In this document: piece after piece, positions 23,052 through 35,900 of the stretch
Numbering within the stretch: the stretch's first letter is position 1
How the letters are laid out: every line of letters starts with the position of its first letter
Assembly: GCA_033065855.1 (NCBI GenBank)
Contig: JAVXUO010000092.1
Location: 124,001-188,000 of the forward strand
From: Escallonia rubra
Lineage: Eukaryota; Streptophyta; Magnoliopsida; Escalloniales; Escalloniaceae
Direction of reading: 5' to 3'
DNA: 64,000 nt
Notes under the pieces: model-generated
Database searches by the model: none
What the model saw: the letters and a program-made list of their open reading frames with translations, nothing else
What the model was told of the DNA's origin: nothing
Program-made: the position numbers and the translations under genes

Positions 23052-26000
23052 ATGGCGTCTCACATTGTTGGATACCCACGTATGGGCCCCAAAAGAGAGC
23101 TCAAGTTTGCTCTCGAGTCTTTCTGGGATGGGAAGAGTAGTGCCGAGGACTTGCAAAAAGTTGCAGCAGATCTCAGGTCTTCCATCTGGAAACAGATGGC
23201 TGATGCTGGCATCAAGTACATCCCCAGCAACACATTTGCTTTCTACGACCAGGTGCTTGACACAACTGCAATGCTTGGCGCTGTCCCTGCTAGGTACAAC
23301 TGGAATGGTGGCGAGATTGGATTTGACATTTACTTTTCCATGGCTAGAGGAAATGCTTCTGTACCCGCAATGGAGATGACCAAGTGGTTCGACACGAATT
23401 AGTAAGTTATTATTCATCCCTCTGAACTACTGTTTTTTATAGTGATGGTGATTTTACATTGTACTCATGTTGATGCGGTCATGCAGCCATTACATCGTGC
23501 CTGAGTTGGGACCTGAAGTGAAATTTTCTTATGCTTCTCACAAGGCAGTGGCTGAATACAAGGAGGCCAAGGCGGTACGTGGTTTGATCTATTCTTCACT
23601 TGTTCATATGCTATCTGTTGTGCTAGTAGATAAACAGCCTGGTTTTGACCAGTTTACTGTATTGACGAACTTAATTGGCCTATAGGTGCACTGTTTATGA
23701 TATAATGGATTTCACTAGTGCCATTTCTTAGGTTGAATTGACATAGAGGAGATATTTGCTTATTCAAGTCTGATCCATGATTATTTTGAAAGAAAATGCA
23801 ACAGCTCAAAGTTAAGACCTGTTTGGACTTTGGATTAGCATCTGATTTCTAACTCATAGTAACCCGCATCAGACTCCTTATGTACTCATCCACCAATATC
23901 GGGGGATAGGTGGTGGAAGGAAAAGGCTTCATTAGTTCATGACCTTTGTGGTAATAGCTGGAAAAGATACTCCTGCCTTCCCAATTTTGACTTTGCATCC
24001 TCTTTTTGGAATTTGTTTGGGAAATAGGTAATGTAGTATTTGACTAGCCAGATGAGGGTTAAAAGAACACCGACCCTTACACATAATTAAGTCTTTCTAA
24101 TAATCAAAATTTCAAAATTTGTTCAGACTTTCTTTAAGCAAAATTCTTTTCTTGTCTTTCTTCCAATGGGTGGTGATGTCCTTGAGTTGTGATTTTCATC
24201 TGTAATGTTTTTGTAAGCTTTTTGGTTCTTATGCAGCTTGGAGTAGATACTGTCCCAGTTCTTGTTGGCCCTGTCAGCTACTTATTGCTATCCAAGCCTG
24301 CTAAGGGGGTTGATAAATCCTTCTCCCTTATCTCTCTCCTAGACAAAATACTTCCAATCTACAAGTAAGAAAATAAATTCTCTTCGTATATACCAAAGAA
24401 ATTAGATTCTCTAATGTAGCTTTACCTATTTATCCTACTATAACAAAAAGATTCTGCCTGCAGGGAAGTAGTGGCTGAGTTGAAGGCTGCTGGTGCTTCA
24501 TGGATTCAGTTTGATGAGCCCACCCTCGTGAAGGATCTTGACTCTGCCCAATTGCAAGGATTCACGAAGGCCTACTCAGAACTAGAATCATCTCTCTCTG
24601 GCCTCAATGTTCTCATTGAGACTTATTTTGCTGATGTGCCTGCTGCGGCCTTCAAAGTCCTCACTGCTCTGAAGGGTGTTACCGCCTTTGGCTTTGATTT
24701 GGTTCGTGGCTCGAAGACTCTGGAATTGATCAAGAGTGGAATCCCTTCTGGCAAATACCTCTTTGCTGGAGTAGTTGATGGAAGGAACATCTGGGCCAAT
24801 GATCTGTCTACATCTCTCAGCCTCCTACAGTCCCTTGAAGGTGTTGTTGGAAAAGGTATTGTTTTCGAGTGTCGTGGTGCATGTTTCTGAGCTCTAAGAG
24901 TTCAAATAACCAATATCTTTGTTTATGTTATGCAGATAAGCTTGTAGTCTCTACCTCCTGCTCACTTCTCCACACCGCTGTTGATCTTGTTAACGAGACC
25001 AAGCTGGACAAAGAAATCAAATCATGGCTTGCATTTGCAGCTCAGAAGGTTGTTGAAGTCAATGCCCTGGCCAAGGCATTGTCTGGTCACAAGGATGAGG
25101 TATACTTGTATTAGTTCTGCATGTGTCTATTGCTTTACCAAATCAAATTGTGAAGTGGAACCCAGTTTTTGCTAATGGAATTACTGACTGTCATGGCTTT
25201 ATGTTCAGGACTTCTTCTCTGCTAATGCTGCAGCTCAGGCTTCTAGAAAGTCCTCCCCAAGAGTGAATAATGAAGCCGTGCAGAAGGCTGTAAGCATTGG
25301 ATTAGTTTCTATTCTTTAAGCTTTTAGGCAGCTTCACTGCTGAAATTGATTTCTGAACCTTACGAGACACTTGCACCTTTTGTTTTTCAGGCTCTTGCTT
25401 TGAAGGGTTCTGACCACCGCCGTGTTACAAATGTCAGTGCCAGGCTGGATTCCCAGCAGAAGAAGCTTAACCTTCCAATCCTCCCTACCACCACCATTGG
25501 TTCTTTCCCTCAGACAGTTGAACTTAGAAGAGTTCGCCGTGAATACAAGGCCAAAAAGTGAGTGCTGCTTTGTTGAATCCTTGATTTCCTTCATATTTTG
25601 CACACTTTCTTGTTTGTGATATAATTCGTGCTTTCTATTTTAGGATTTCTGAGGAAGAATATGTCAAGGCCATCAAGGAGGAAATCAACAAAGTGGTCAA
25701 GCTCCAGGAAGAGCTTGATATTGATGTCCTCGTCCATGGAGAGCCAGAGGTAATTTAATTCATGCAGAAGAGAGATATCCTTGCTTTTCCAGTTAACTTT
25801 TTTTTTTGAAATGTGAAAGGACTAATGCCTCTCGTAATGTTTAATACCATCAATTCCAGAGGAATGATATGGTTGAGTACTTTGGAGAGCAGTTGTCTGG
25901 CTTCGCCTTCACTGCTAATGGGTGGGTGCAATCTTATGGTTCTCGCTGTGTGAAGCCACCAATCATCTATGGTGATGTGAGCCGACCCAAGCCAATGACC

Positions 26001-26887
26001 GTCTTCTGGTCCTCAACAGCTCAGTCTATGACCAAACGACCAATGAAAGGAATGCTTACTGGCCCTGTCACCATTCTAAACTGGTCCTTTGTCCGAAATG
26101 ACCAGCCTAGGTAATATAAAGAATTTATACTCCTAAGTGAGAAACTTACATAAGAAAAAAGGATGGAACAATGGAATTTTTTGGTCATTAGTTTTTATAC
26201 TGTAACAATGTTAAAATCTATGTTGTATGGTCCCAGATTCGAAACGTGCTATCAGATTGCCTTGGCCATTAAGGACGAAGTTGAGGATCTTGAGAAAGCT
26301 GGCATCACTGTCATCCAAATCGATGAGGCTGCTCTGAGAGAGGGATTGCCTCTTAGGAAGTCTGAACATGCTTTCTACTTGGACTGGGCTGTCCACTCCT
26401 TCAGGATCACTAACTGCGGCGTTGAAGACACCACGCAGGTTTCACCCTCTTTCTTCTCATCCTATTTTGTCGCTTACTTTGATCATCTGCAACTGGCTTA
26501 CTTTTGGATTATTTACAGATTCACACCCACATGTGCTACTCCAACTTCAACGACATTATCCACTCCATAATCAACATGGACGCTGATGTGATTACCATTG
26601 AGAACTCTCGTTCTGATGAAAAGCTACTGTCAGTCTTCCGTGAGGGGGTGAAGTACGGTGCTGGGATTGGCCCTGGTGTCTATGACATCCATTCCCCTAG
26701 AATACCATCAACTGAAGAGATTGCCGATAGAATCAACAAGATGCTTGCGGTGCTCGAAACCAACATCTTGTGGGTAAACCCTGACTGTGGGCTCAAGACT
26801 CGCAAATATGCCGAAGTGAACCCGGCACTCCAAAACATGGTTGCTGCCGCCAAGCTCCTCCGCACCCAGCTTGCTAGTGCTAAGTGA
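23052..26887 (+). CDS. METE: Cobalamin-independent methionine synthase (METE)
   Basis: This enzyme transfers the methyl group of 5-methyltetrahydropteroyl-triglutamate to homocysteine, giving methionine, in the cytosolic activated methyl cycle. Eleven coding exons (23052-23401, 23487-23574, 24237-24364, 24464-24855, 24936-25099, 25209-25289, 25391-25557, 25644-25749, 25860-26110, 26237-26438, 26519-26887) all have GT-AG borders and total 2298 nt, giving 765 residues, the usual plant length. The protein opens [17 protein letters not shown], the conserved N-terminal folate/homocysteine-site block. The N-terminal barrel spans about residues 1-390 and the catalytic C-terminal barrel, with [10 protein letters not shown] at its start, about 430-760. 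Zinc ligands are intact: His647 and Cys649 (HMC), Glu671 (IEN) and Cys733 (PDCGLK). No transit peptide is seen, so it is the cytosolic form. It appears fully functional. Confidence 0.97.
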
Positions 26888-27243
26888 GTGGCTTGAAAGG
26901 GTTACGGTGTCCGAACCCCCCCGTCAGCTGTTTCCTACCGAAGATGATAAGAGGGATAATCCTGTTAATTAATTCAATAATTGTGGTTGGTGAAGAAATA
27001 TTGAATAGGTGTAGTTGGCCCCATGGGCATTTTGTTTTTCCTATTGTTTTCTTGTTTTGGGCTTTCTCTATACTATATTTTGTATTTTTTTTGTGGGTTT
27101 GCCTTCAAGTTTGTTTGGCGCCTGGTTACCTACCTCAAATTGCTGAAATTTCCCTAGTTTTGTGTAGGTAAGACTTCCTCGTATCATGTGATATCTTCTT
27201 TGATTTCTTGTGTAATTTTTGGAGATATTTTGCCGGGTATAAG
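26888..27243 (+). other. METE 3' UTR and downstream flank
   Basis: T-rich, non-coding sequence follows the TGA at 26885-26887. No canonical AATAAA is evident; near-upstream elements such as TTCAATAAT at about 26970 could serve. The hAT element at 27244 begins 356 bases past the stop. Confidence 0.45.
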
Positions 27244-27403
27244 TAGGCTGTATTTGGGATCGAGTTTGATCCGAATATAGGTATGTTCATACTTATTTGT
27301 TTGGTTCTAGGCATGTTCGTGTTCGTTTATTATTTAAAATTTTGTTTAAACTTATTCACAGTTTGGTTCATAAAACTCGTGTTCGACTCGAGTTTATTCA
27401 TTT

Positions 27404-28060
27404 ACTAGTTTGTTAACCCGTGCGTTGCATATGGAAATAAATTTTAAGAAATGCAACAAAAAAATAATTAATATTAAAAATCGTATGCAAAAGAACTACT
27501 CTAGGAGCAAAAATGAGAGAGATAATTGAAGATTTGAATGTTGATTTTTAGTTAGGATATGAAATTATCCTAATTAAGGAGATAATAATTAAGAGATAAT
27601 ATATGAATCAATTTTAAAAGAGAGTAAATAATAATGACTTAGGTTGGAAGTTCTAACCTTACACAAAGTATTATATATTGAAAAGGAAAGAGAATATTTG
27701 TGTTAAATAATTAGCATTTCTTATATGACACGTGGCAAGCGGAGAGAACTTGATTTTGGGAAAATACTTTGGGAATAAGATATTAATTAGATTAATGAGA
27801 TAATAGTAATTCTAGAAACTTGATTAAGGTGCAATAATTACAACTACTTTTAAAATTTTAATTTAAACTGATAAGAAAAATTTTAACTGATTAGAGAGAG
27901 ATAACTGAATTCAAAAATAGAAAGTGATAATGGTAAGTAATTAAAGTTAATTTATGTAATAATAAATTAAATCCACATGGCGAAAAGAGAGAATGTCCAC
28001 GTAGGCGATGACGTGGCAACATTCTCTTAGCTTCGACTTTCATATATATATAATTAGATT
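27404..28060. mobile_element. Unclassified AT-rich element nested in the hAT arm
   Basis: The hAT arm (CGAGTTTATTCATTT) is interrupted by TTTGTTAACCCGTGCGTTGC, a start seen in a common plant non-autonomous repeat, and resumes as GTATGAACCGAACTCG near 28061 after an ATATATATAATTAGATT end. No convincing terminal repeats or target duplication were found, so the class is open. Confidence 0.35.
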
Positions 28061-28574
28061 TGTATGAACCGAACTCGAACATAAAAACTCGTGTTCTCAT
28101 TCAAAATAATTATTTTTAACTCAGAATTACACCCTTACTGATCTAATTGTCTAACTGATTTAAGGGTTTTCAAGTTAATCAATATTATAATTAGGTTATA
28201 TGACTTTTTGAATTTTGAACATATTATAATTAAGTTATTATCTAGGCGAGATATTCGTGAACACTTTGGAATGTGTTCTCAACTTATCTTGGTCGGACAC
28301 AAGGGCCCACTAGGGGTCCCGCTTCGCACGAACACGTCGACACGTTCAACGGTCAACTTTCCAACGCTTCGAACCGGTCAAAGTGCGCGTGCCCAAGTCA
28401 CGTGCGTTTTTCGCTTCGCACGCTTCATGCGCGACTTAGTCACCAATTATTTTACATTAGCGTGACTCACGGTAGCACGATCGTCATGCCGCGACCACCC
28501 GAATACCTTTTCACAAAAACCATAGACTGACGGCGCAACCGGAGCAACAGGATTAAGGGGCAAAAGCCTCCCCC

Positions 28575-28645
28575 AAGCCTATGGGGTCGGCCTCGGCCTC
28601 CCATAGGGGTTGGCCTCGGCCTCCCATAGGGGTTGGCCTTGGCCT
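28575..28645. repeat. 23-bp tandem repeat in the GC-rich LTR
   Basis: CCTCCCATAGGGGTTGGCCTCGG repeats about 2.5 times. Related GGCCTCGGCCTCCCC phrases recur at 28860-28960. Confidence 0.75.
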
Positions 28646-29278
28646 TTCCCACCCCCGTCTCCCCCGGTTGCTCACTTCTCGCGCAAAGTCATTTTCGCAC
28701 TTTGTTCGCTTCGTACGCTCCGTATGTGACTTTGGCACCTTGTTCGTTACATGAGTATGACTCATGGCAACACGTTCGTCGTAACGCGACTTCCCGATTC
28801 GTCATTGCCCAACAAAACACCTATCGTCGGCGTGCCCGAAGTTCACTAAAAGGGAGAGTGGCCTTGGCCCCCCTTCAGGGGAATTGGCCTTTGCCTTGGC
28901 CACCCTCTAGGGTCGGCCTCGGCCTCCCCAGGGGTGGTGGCCTTGGCCTTCCCCCGGCTGTTGGCCTTTGGCCACCCCTTCCCACACGCACTTGTCTTTT
29001 TGGGTCTTTGCACCTTCGCGATGTTCGCCAATTCTCGTGCATCAATCTTGCGACGTCCGTCGTCCGTCGCTCGCGACCGTGCACCGCTCCCGCAACGCCC
29101 GTCCCCCAAAGTCGCGTGCTATCGCCGAATGACCCGTCACCGGCTACTGTGTACCATCACTCCCAACTTTGTCATTATTACATATTGCATTCATTATTTT
29201 GGTATAACATTCACACTCAACTCACGTCCCGTCTCCGGGACACCTGACGCGCGCCCGTGTGCCATCTCCGCGACGGTA

Positions 29279-29600
29279 GTCGCCGCGCCCGTGCGCCACT
29301 TCCATCATATGTGCCCCCAGGCACCAGGTATTATCTTGCGACGGTCGTCGCCGCGCTCATGCACCACTTCCATCTTATGTGCCCCCGGGCACCAGGTATT
29401 ATCTCGTGATGGTCGTCGCCGTGCCCTTGCGCCACTTCCATGACATGTGTCCCTGGGCACCAAGTATTGTCCCGCGACGTTCGTCGCCGCCCCCGTGCGC
29501 CACTTCCATGATATGTGCCCTCTGGGTATTGTCTCGCGATGGTTGTCGCCGCACCCATGCACCACAATCAATGTCTCGTGCTGTAGGCACTGCGCCCATG
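29279..29600. repeat. 68-bp tandem array, about 5 copies
   Basis: Units starting CGCCGCGCCCGTGCGCCACT recur at about 29279, 29347, 29415 and 29483, with a shortened copy near 29546. Each contains CATGTGCCCCNGGCACCA and TCNCGCGACGGTCGT. Frames on both strands through the array are repeat artefacts. Confidence 0.85.
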
Positions 29601-29714
29601 CGCCACAATCATGTTACATGCCTCCGGGCACCACACACATTCACCATACCATGTGCCCATGCCATGGACGTGGAACATGCCTCGACCCACTCTCTGGAGT
29701 GTACAACATTCTGA

Positions 29715-30400
29715 TGGGCTCCGCTCGTAGTGCTCCGACACGAGGACCCTTCGTAGCAGGATAGGCTCGTTACCACAAAGCTATCGCCGTCTTCATTCCG
29801 GGGGGCTCACCTGGCAGTGCTCCGGCACGAGGACCCTTCGCAGAGGAATAGGCTCGTTACCACAAAGCTATCGCCGTCTTCATTCCAGGGGGCTCAGCTC
29901 GTAGTGCTCCGGCACGAGGACCCTTCGCAACGGGATAGGCTCGTTACCACAAAGCTATCACCGTCTTCATTCTAGGGGGCTCCGCTCGTAATGCTCCGGC
30001 ACGAGGACCATTCGCAGTGGGATATGCTCGTTACCACAAAGCTATCACCGTCTTCATTCTGGAGGGCTTCGCTCGTAGTGCTCCGGCACGAGGACCCTTC
30101 GCAGCGAGATAGGCTCGTTACCACGAAGCTATCGCCGTCTTCATTTTGGGGGGCTCCGCTCATAGTGCTTCAGCACGAGGACCCTTCGCAACGGGATAGG
30201 CTCGTTACCACAAAGCTATCGCCGTCTTCTTTCCAGGGGGCTCCGCTCGTAGTGCTCTGGCACGAGGACCCTTCGCAGTGGGATAGGCTCGTTACCACAA
30301 AGCTATCACTGTCTTCATTCTGGAGGGCTCCGCTTGTAGTGCTCAGGCCCGAGGACCCTTCGCAGCGGGATAGGCTCGTTATCACAAAGCTATCGCCGTA
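29715..30400. repeat. 87-bp tandem array, about 8 copies
   Basis: Units starting GGCTCGTTACCACAAAGCTA recur at 29764, 29851, 29938, 30025, 30112, 30199, 30286 and 30373, after a partial copy from 29715. Because 87 is a multiple of three, open frames run through the array on both strands as 29-residue repeats. Copies are about 90 percent alike, so the array expanded rather recently. Confidence 0.92.
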
Positions 30401-31509
30401 TGGGGTGACTTGCATGACTCTCGGCACTGAGCTGCGACCATGTCCACTCACGTTACCAGTGATCATCGTCGCCCCCAAGACGATGACCCCCGGGTCACTC
30501 CGGGACGGAAGCAGGTCTTTGGAGGGCATCGCGCCTAGTCCGCCTGGCGGTTGGCTACAGGGGCAACCCTCACCGCTGTCAGGTTATCTACGCGTCTCTT
30601 GACGCACCTTGACAGGCTTACTATGATCATGCTGTCATGGTGTGTTCAGTCTTCTCAGACAGGTAGAGCGACGCTGTGTGGGGCAGGCATCGCGAATTTG
30701 GGAACCGGTAGTCCAACGGAGAACCGGTATTTTTGGACCCCCTGGTGACGTGTCACTCCCAAGGGACGACATGTGGCATTTTATGACACAGGCACACTGT
30801 TTCCTAAAAATAGTGGACTTTATGACTAAAAAAGGGACTTTTGGCTCATTCTTACAAAACCTCTCTCACTCTAGAATTTGGGAGCTCTTGGATTCTAGAG
30901 AGAGAAAAAGACAAATTGGACATAACATGGACCATAGCATTGACCCTAACTCGGACCTTGACTTGGACTGTCGACTGCCGACCCTGTTTGTCTCAGCCTC
31001 GTCTCTGCAGTACTGCCACTCCTCACGGCCTGTCTGGGAAGCCTTGCTCTCTGCCCTTACTCCGCCCTCACTGTCGCTCACTTTGCATACTTGGAAGCTG
31101 ACTCGGACTGCAGCCTTTATGGCACCTCCACGTAGGTACGAATCCACTTTCCTTGGCATCAGAATGTTTATGCTCGGCTCATTATAAACGAGCTTTAAAA
31201 CTTTGTTCATATTTGGTTCGTATGTTATACAAACGAACCTGAAAGAATCACGAGTAGTTCATAAACAATTCGGTTCATTTACAGCCTTATATATAAGTAT
31301 AGAATTAAAATTTTAATAAAGTAATTATTTGTCTCAGAATTAAAAAATAGAAAGCGATGCAATGGTTCTTTTAATGATACGGTGGGGGGAGTATATGGCA
31401 TAAAGGGGATCGTGTCTCATTCTACCACTGTGCTCTTTACCAAGCTTCCCTTTTTTTTTCTCAAAGAAGGGTTTGATTGTACTAAAAGAACTAGAAATAA
31501 ACAAAGTGT

Positions 31510-32941
31510 TGTTGGATCATGTGTTTCAATAAGGATCCTTGATGTATCCAAAAGATACAATACTTTTGGTAATTGATAAAGCTAAAAATATAAGCCCAGT
31601 CAAATAAGGACACGTGGCAGGATTGACTCACGGTCAACCTAGTCAATCCCGGATTTAGGGGTTACCATATTGATAGAATCAAAATCCTAAAGGGATACTG
31701 ATGTTATCAGGAAAGGATTATGACATGATCCCCAAAGATCCTAACACTATCCTACCATGAGTCTTCTGCTTACGCCTATATAAAAGGGGCTACCCCAGGT
31801 ACGGGGACAGGTACACACACAGATACACATCGTGACTTTTGCTATTCAGAGTTCTATCCTTTCGCTGGAACCCTACCCGGCGGTCACTCTGTGTTCTATT
31901 TTGCAAGTCTATTCCCTGGCGGTGGTTCCCTATCAAGATTTTATCAGCAACAGATTGACGCCATCTGTGGGACCACAATATGGAACATGGCCAGAAAATC
32001 GTCTTCCAGCACTTCTCCAGTTAGTCGCTCGACTCGCAATCGACGAACACGATCCAATGGCACTTGCCGAGGAGACTACTCCCATGATCAACGTTCGATC
32101 CTTTCCCCCCAACATGCCAAAGATGCCCACGTAAATGTAACCTCTGTTATGCCGCAGTCAGGCAATGGTTCTCGTAGGAATCATTCTCTAACCCCAACGC
32201 TAAAAAGGGGCCCTGTAGAGAACACTCGAGGTCGTTGCTCCATCTACTTCTACCAACCAGTCTCACCTAGATCCTAGCAACCTTTGTCTCAGACTCACCT
32301 TGAGGTCGAGTTATAGTCACAAGTATAGATCAGAAGCGATCCAAGCTCCCAGCCAGAAGAGGAGACGAGGGAGCATATTACAAGAAGTGGTTCGTGTTAC
32401 CGGAGGGATCTCTCAATAGAGGGTAGCACAGATTCATCCCCCATTTCGGCCGACAAACCTCGGGGCCGACATCATTCGGAAGGAGGATGTCCACAAGGAT
32501 GGATTCATCAAGAGACACAAAAAGTTTACCCTCAAAGGCGAACCTCTCAGAAAGCTATCTCCGATCCCCACCCACAGAGATTTTTCTTCACCGAGGGGGA
32601 TTCTGGATATCCTCTATTCGAAGCCATTGAGAGAACGAAGTTGCCTCCCAATTTCAGGATGCCCTAGTGCGACCTCTACGATGGGAACGGTGACCTCAAA
32701 GAGCACGTCTACCAGTTTCAGGCAAACATGCTGCTCCTTCAAGACTTCGACGCTGCCATGTGTCGTGTTTTCTCGACAACCTTGAGGAAGGCTGCACATG
32801 CTGCTCCTTCAGGACTCCGGCGCTGTCATGTGTCGCGCTTTCCCAAAAACCTTGACGAAGGCTGCACATGCATGGTTCAAGTCCATGCAGCCAAGGTCCA
32901 TTCACTCCTTCCCTCAGCTATCTGACCTTTTCCAAAAGCAT
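31510..32941 (+). mobile_element. Ty3 Tat-type LTR and gag start (fossil), cut by another element
   Basis: An LTR (about 31510-31953) has a TATA box TATATAAAA at 31777-31785. It is followed by TTGACGCCATCTGTGGGA at 31955-31972, the primer-binding-site region typical of Tat-lineage elements. Downstream plus-strand coding (MARKSSSSTSPVSRSTR near 31988, then KLPPNFRMP at about 32640 and HVYQFQANMLL at about 32706) matches Tat gag. A 70-bp tandem duplication (32727 and 32797) lies in this gag. It is broken several times and is interrupted at 32942 by the start of a Tekay-like LTR. Confidence 0.65.
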
Positions 32942-35900
32942 TGTAATATCCTGAAAAAAATGGGAGGGGGGTATTATTTTATTAATTAATTAAAAAATGG
33001 GGAGGTGGATTAGATTGATCAAGAGGTGAAATTTTTATCCAATAGCATTATGTGGGTGATAATTAAGTGTTAGGGAGCTAAATGAGGGGTTACTGTGGCC
33101 TTGAGGGTTAAAATGCAATTTTGAAAAATATGGTGAACGAGATGCATATGCTATTAAGTAGCATTATTCTGATGACGAGTGGGTGTTAGGAAGTGAAATG
33201 AGGGGTTATGGTGATTTTGGGGTCAAGTGGTAATTTCCCAAAGTTGAAGGGCCAAAATGCAATTTTGGAAATTGGAGGGACTAAAGTACAAAATTTGAAA
33301 GTTTGCAAAATGTGTCATAATTTGGGTAAATCAGACCATGCACGGTGGCCACCTCCTGGTTGCATTTAATTGACTTAGGGTTGGAAATTATAGAATATTT
33401 GGGATAAGATTTAATGAGGTTAAATATAAAAGGGAAACTTTGGGGGTAGAAAATAGAAATAAGATAAATTGAAGAACAAGTCTGAAGAACACGAGCAGAA
33501 CATAGGAACAACGGGGAAGAGGGAAAAAAGAGAGAAAGAAGAAAGAGGAGAGGAAAGCGAGAAAGAAGGAATATTGAATTCATCTGGGTATGAATTTGAA
33601 CCCTAAATTGCGAAAGATTGTGAGAAATTGGTTGAAATTTGGTTGAACGTGTGTGTATGTGTATACACACACACGCACACATGTGTCTCGGTTGAATATT
33701 GATAATCGGGGATGGAAAAATCGAATGGGTTCTTGTTAGAATCATGTTTATGAGGACTTAAAATGGAGAAAGAAAGGAAACTAATTTAGGTTTCGTATTT
33801 GGTGGGATTTCAGTGTGAGTGGTTGTGTGTTGGCCGTAGGGCTGTAAATGAACTGAGCCGTTCACGAACGGCTCGTGGTTCTTTCTCCACAAAACTCGTT
33901 CATGTTCGTTCGTATAATATACGAACCGAACATGAACAAGTTTTTAGGGCTTGTTTATTAAACGAGCCGAACATGAACACTCCAAAATGTTCACAAACGT
34001 GTTTGCGAACAACTCGTCCAATTAATAAATTAATTATAATATGTTTAAGAATTAATATTTACATAAAAAATATAAATTAAATTTTAAACCTGGAGGCCTG
34101 GCCTTAAAATTAATTAGCCCAAAACCCCAAGCCCGCTTATAAACATAGAGCCCAACCCTAAATAATCCAATTTATGAAGCCCAACATGAAACCCTAACTA
34201 TATATATAAACTAAAAGTCTAAAACCTAAACCTAAATCTCTCAAATCTTCACACAGCTGCACTCTCTTCCCCCATCCTCTCCTTCGTCTCTCTCTCTCAC
34301 TCCCCTCCCCCCCTCTCTCTCTCTCACACACACACACACTCTCACACATAGATCGCACAACAACCCCCCCTCTCGATCTCTCTCACACACAGTCCCCTCC
34401 CCCTCCCCCCCTCTCTCTCTCTCCATCTCCCCCTCTCTCTCTCTTTCTTCACAGACAGTAATAACGTTACCCGTCTTTGCCGCTGTCATCGCCCGTCGCC
34501 AGATTCAACATGCGTCGTTGCCGGATTCAACCTGCGTCGCCTGATTCAAGCATGTTTCCGAACTGCAAAGGTGCAAAGTCAAGGGCTTGAAGAGGGAGCT
34601 AATTCATAAAGGGCATGCATCAACCTATTGTATATGTCTTCATCGCTGATCGATCGAGATTTTGTTTTAGAGTGTTTTTATATTGCATCCCTCATTGTAT
34701 CTCTATCGTGTACTTGTTTTATCTTATTTTTCTTTCATTGAGATGTTCTTGTTTTTTTTACTTATTATTGGCTTATAACTTGATTGCTTGAATGATTTGA
34801 GAAATTTGAGTAAATTTAGGGATTTGATTGAAGTTGAACACGAATGCGAGTTGAGTTTCTGAACTCGAGTTCGGCTCGTATTGTTAAACGAGTTGAATAA
34901 GCTGAGCCCGAGTTTCACCGTCACGAACTCGAGCCGAGTTCGAACATTGATGTTTTGGCTCTTGACGAACTCGAGCCGAGCTTGAACATGGCAAAACTTA
35001 AATGAACCGAGTTCGAACACACCCATGTTCGGCTCGAACTCGGTTCGTATATAACCCTAGTTGGTCGTGTGTGTCCTTCGATATTGCAAATGGGTATGGA
35101 TTAATGTGGTGTAATTATGTAAATTGAATGGATTTAGGACATTAAAATTTAAATTGCAATGTGATTGAGTGATTAAAACTGAGAAAAAGTGAGAAATTCA
35201 TGTGTGATTGAAAGAGAAATGTGCCCAGGTGTGTGACGGTTGAAGGAGGAAGAAGATAGGTGTGTGTGGCCAAGGTATGTTAGTGTGTGCGTTGATCTAA
35301 ATAGTAACTTGTAATTGTCACTAAAGATGAAAAGTTATGAAATAGTTTCTTATCCAATTTTTTAAAAATAGTTAGGTTCAAATTTAGTCAAAGTGTTAAA
35401 AAAGGACCCTAGTTATTTATAAGAGATCTACATCATGGAAAAATTTCGGAATTTTCCAAGGTCAGGAATAGGTTGAACGAATGCGGTGATTTTAGGAACT
35501 TTATGGTGGAATTTAAAATACCAAACTAGCGCAATTTCGCGCAAAAAGTTTATGAGGACTCTAGGATGCTGAGAAGTTCCATTTCCCAAAAATTTTGGGT
35601 CCTTTCAAAGTTGTTAGCTATTTTTGGCCGAATGAGCTTTTAAGCGCTCGGTCCCGACACCGGTTCGGAATTTTCTGGCAAAACTTTCGTAAGATACTTT
35701 TTAGCTCAAAAATATTTTCGGAACGCTTAAAATAGTGTTTTAATGTGGCTTAGGGATTTTTCTTGTGTTGGGAAGCCTCAGGGGGCATTTGGTAATTTCC
35801 CGCCCAACGGGGGGGGGGGGGTATTTTGATATTTTTCCCTATAAATTTTCTGAATGACTTTTTAGTCACAAAAATGATTGTAAAACACTTGAAAGGTTGT

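Larger units (their letters stand above)
28274..31161 (+). mobile_element. 2.9-kb GC-rich solo LTR-like unit (fossil) with minisatellites
   Basis: The unit begins TGTTCTCAAC, ends CTTGGCATCA, and is flanked by the exact 5-bp repeat GAATG (28269-28273 and 31162-31166). TG...CA ends with a 5-bp duplication are the signature of LTR-retrotransposon integration. No gag or pol similarity is present, so it is best read as a solo LTR, or else as a large non-autonomous derivative. It is strikingly GC-rich against its surroundings and contains three tandem arrays: 23-bp at 28580-28640, 68-bp at 29279-29600 and 87-bp at 29715-30400. The family was not identified. Confidence 0.65.
27244..31289. mobile_element. 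Non-autonomous hAT element carrying nested insertions
   Basis: The left end TAGGCTGTATTTGGG and the right end, read inward, TAAGGCTGTAAATGAACCG belong to the same family as the cleaner element at 33837-35059 (TAGGGCTGTAAATGAAC). Flanking octamers GGTATAAG (27236-27243) and TATATAAG (31290-31297) match at 6 of 8. The arms are filled with GTTCGNNTCG-type subterminal repeats. Two units are nested within it: one at about 27404-28060 and a 2.9-kb LTR-like unit at 28274-31161. There is no transposase. Confidence 0.6.

Noticed and set aside
28633-29443. Overlapping long frames on both strands in the GC-rich unit
   Set aside because: High GC depletes stop codons and tandem arrays extend the frames. 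No domain, codon bias or start context supports any of them.
29279-30400. CRISPR-like regular repeats
   Set aside because: The units are contiguous without unique spacers, are too long, and the genome is a plant's. These are minisatellites.
29991-30602. 203-codon plus-strand frame (and a 119-codon minus-strand frame at 30170-30529) made of 29-residue repeats
   Set aside because: They are direct translations of the 87-bp minisatellite; several frames on both strands stay open for the same reason, and the array lies inside an LTR-like unit.
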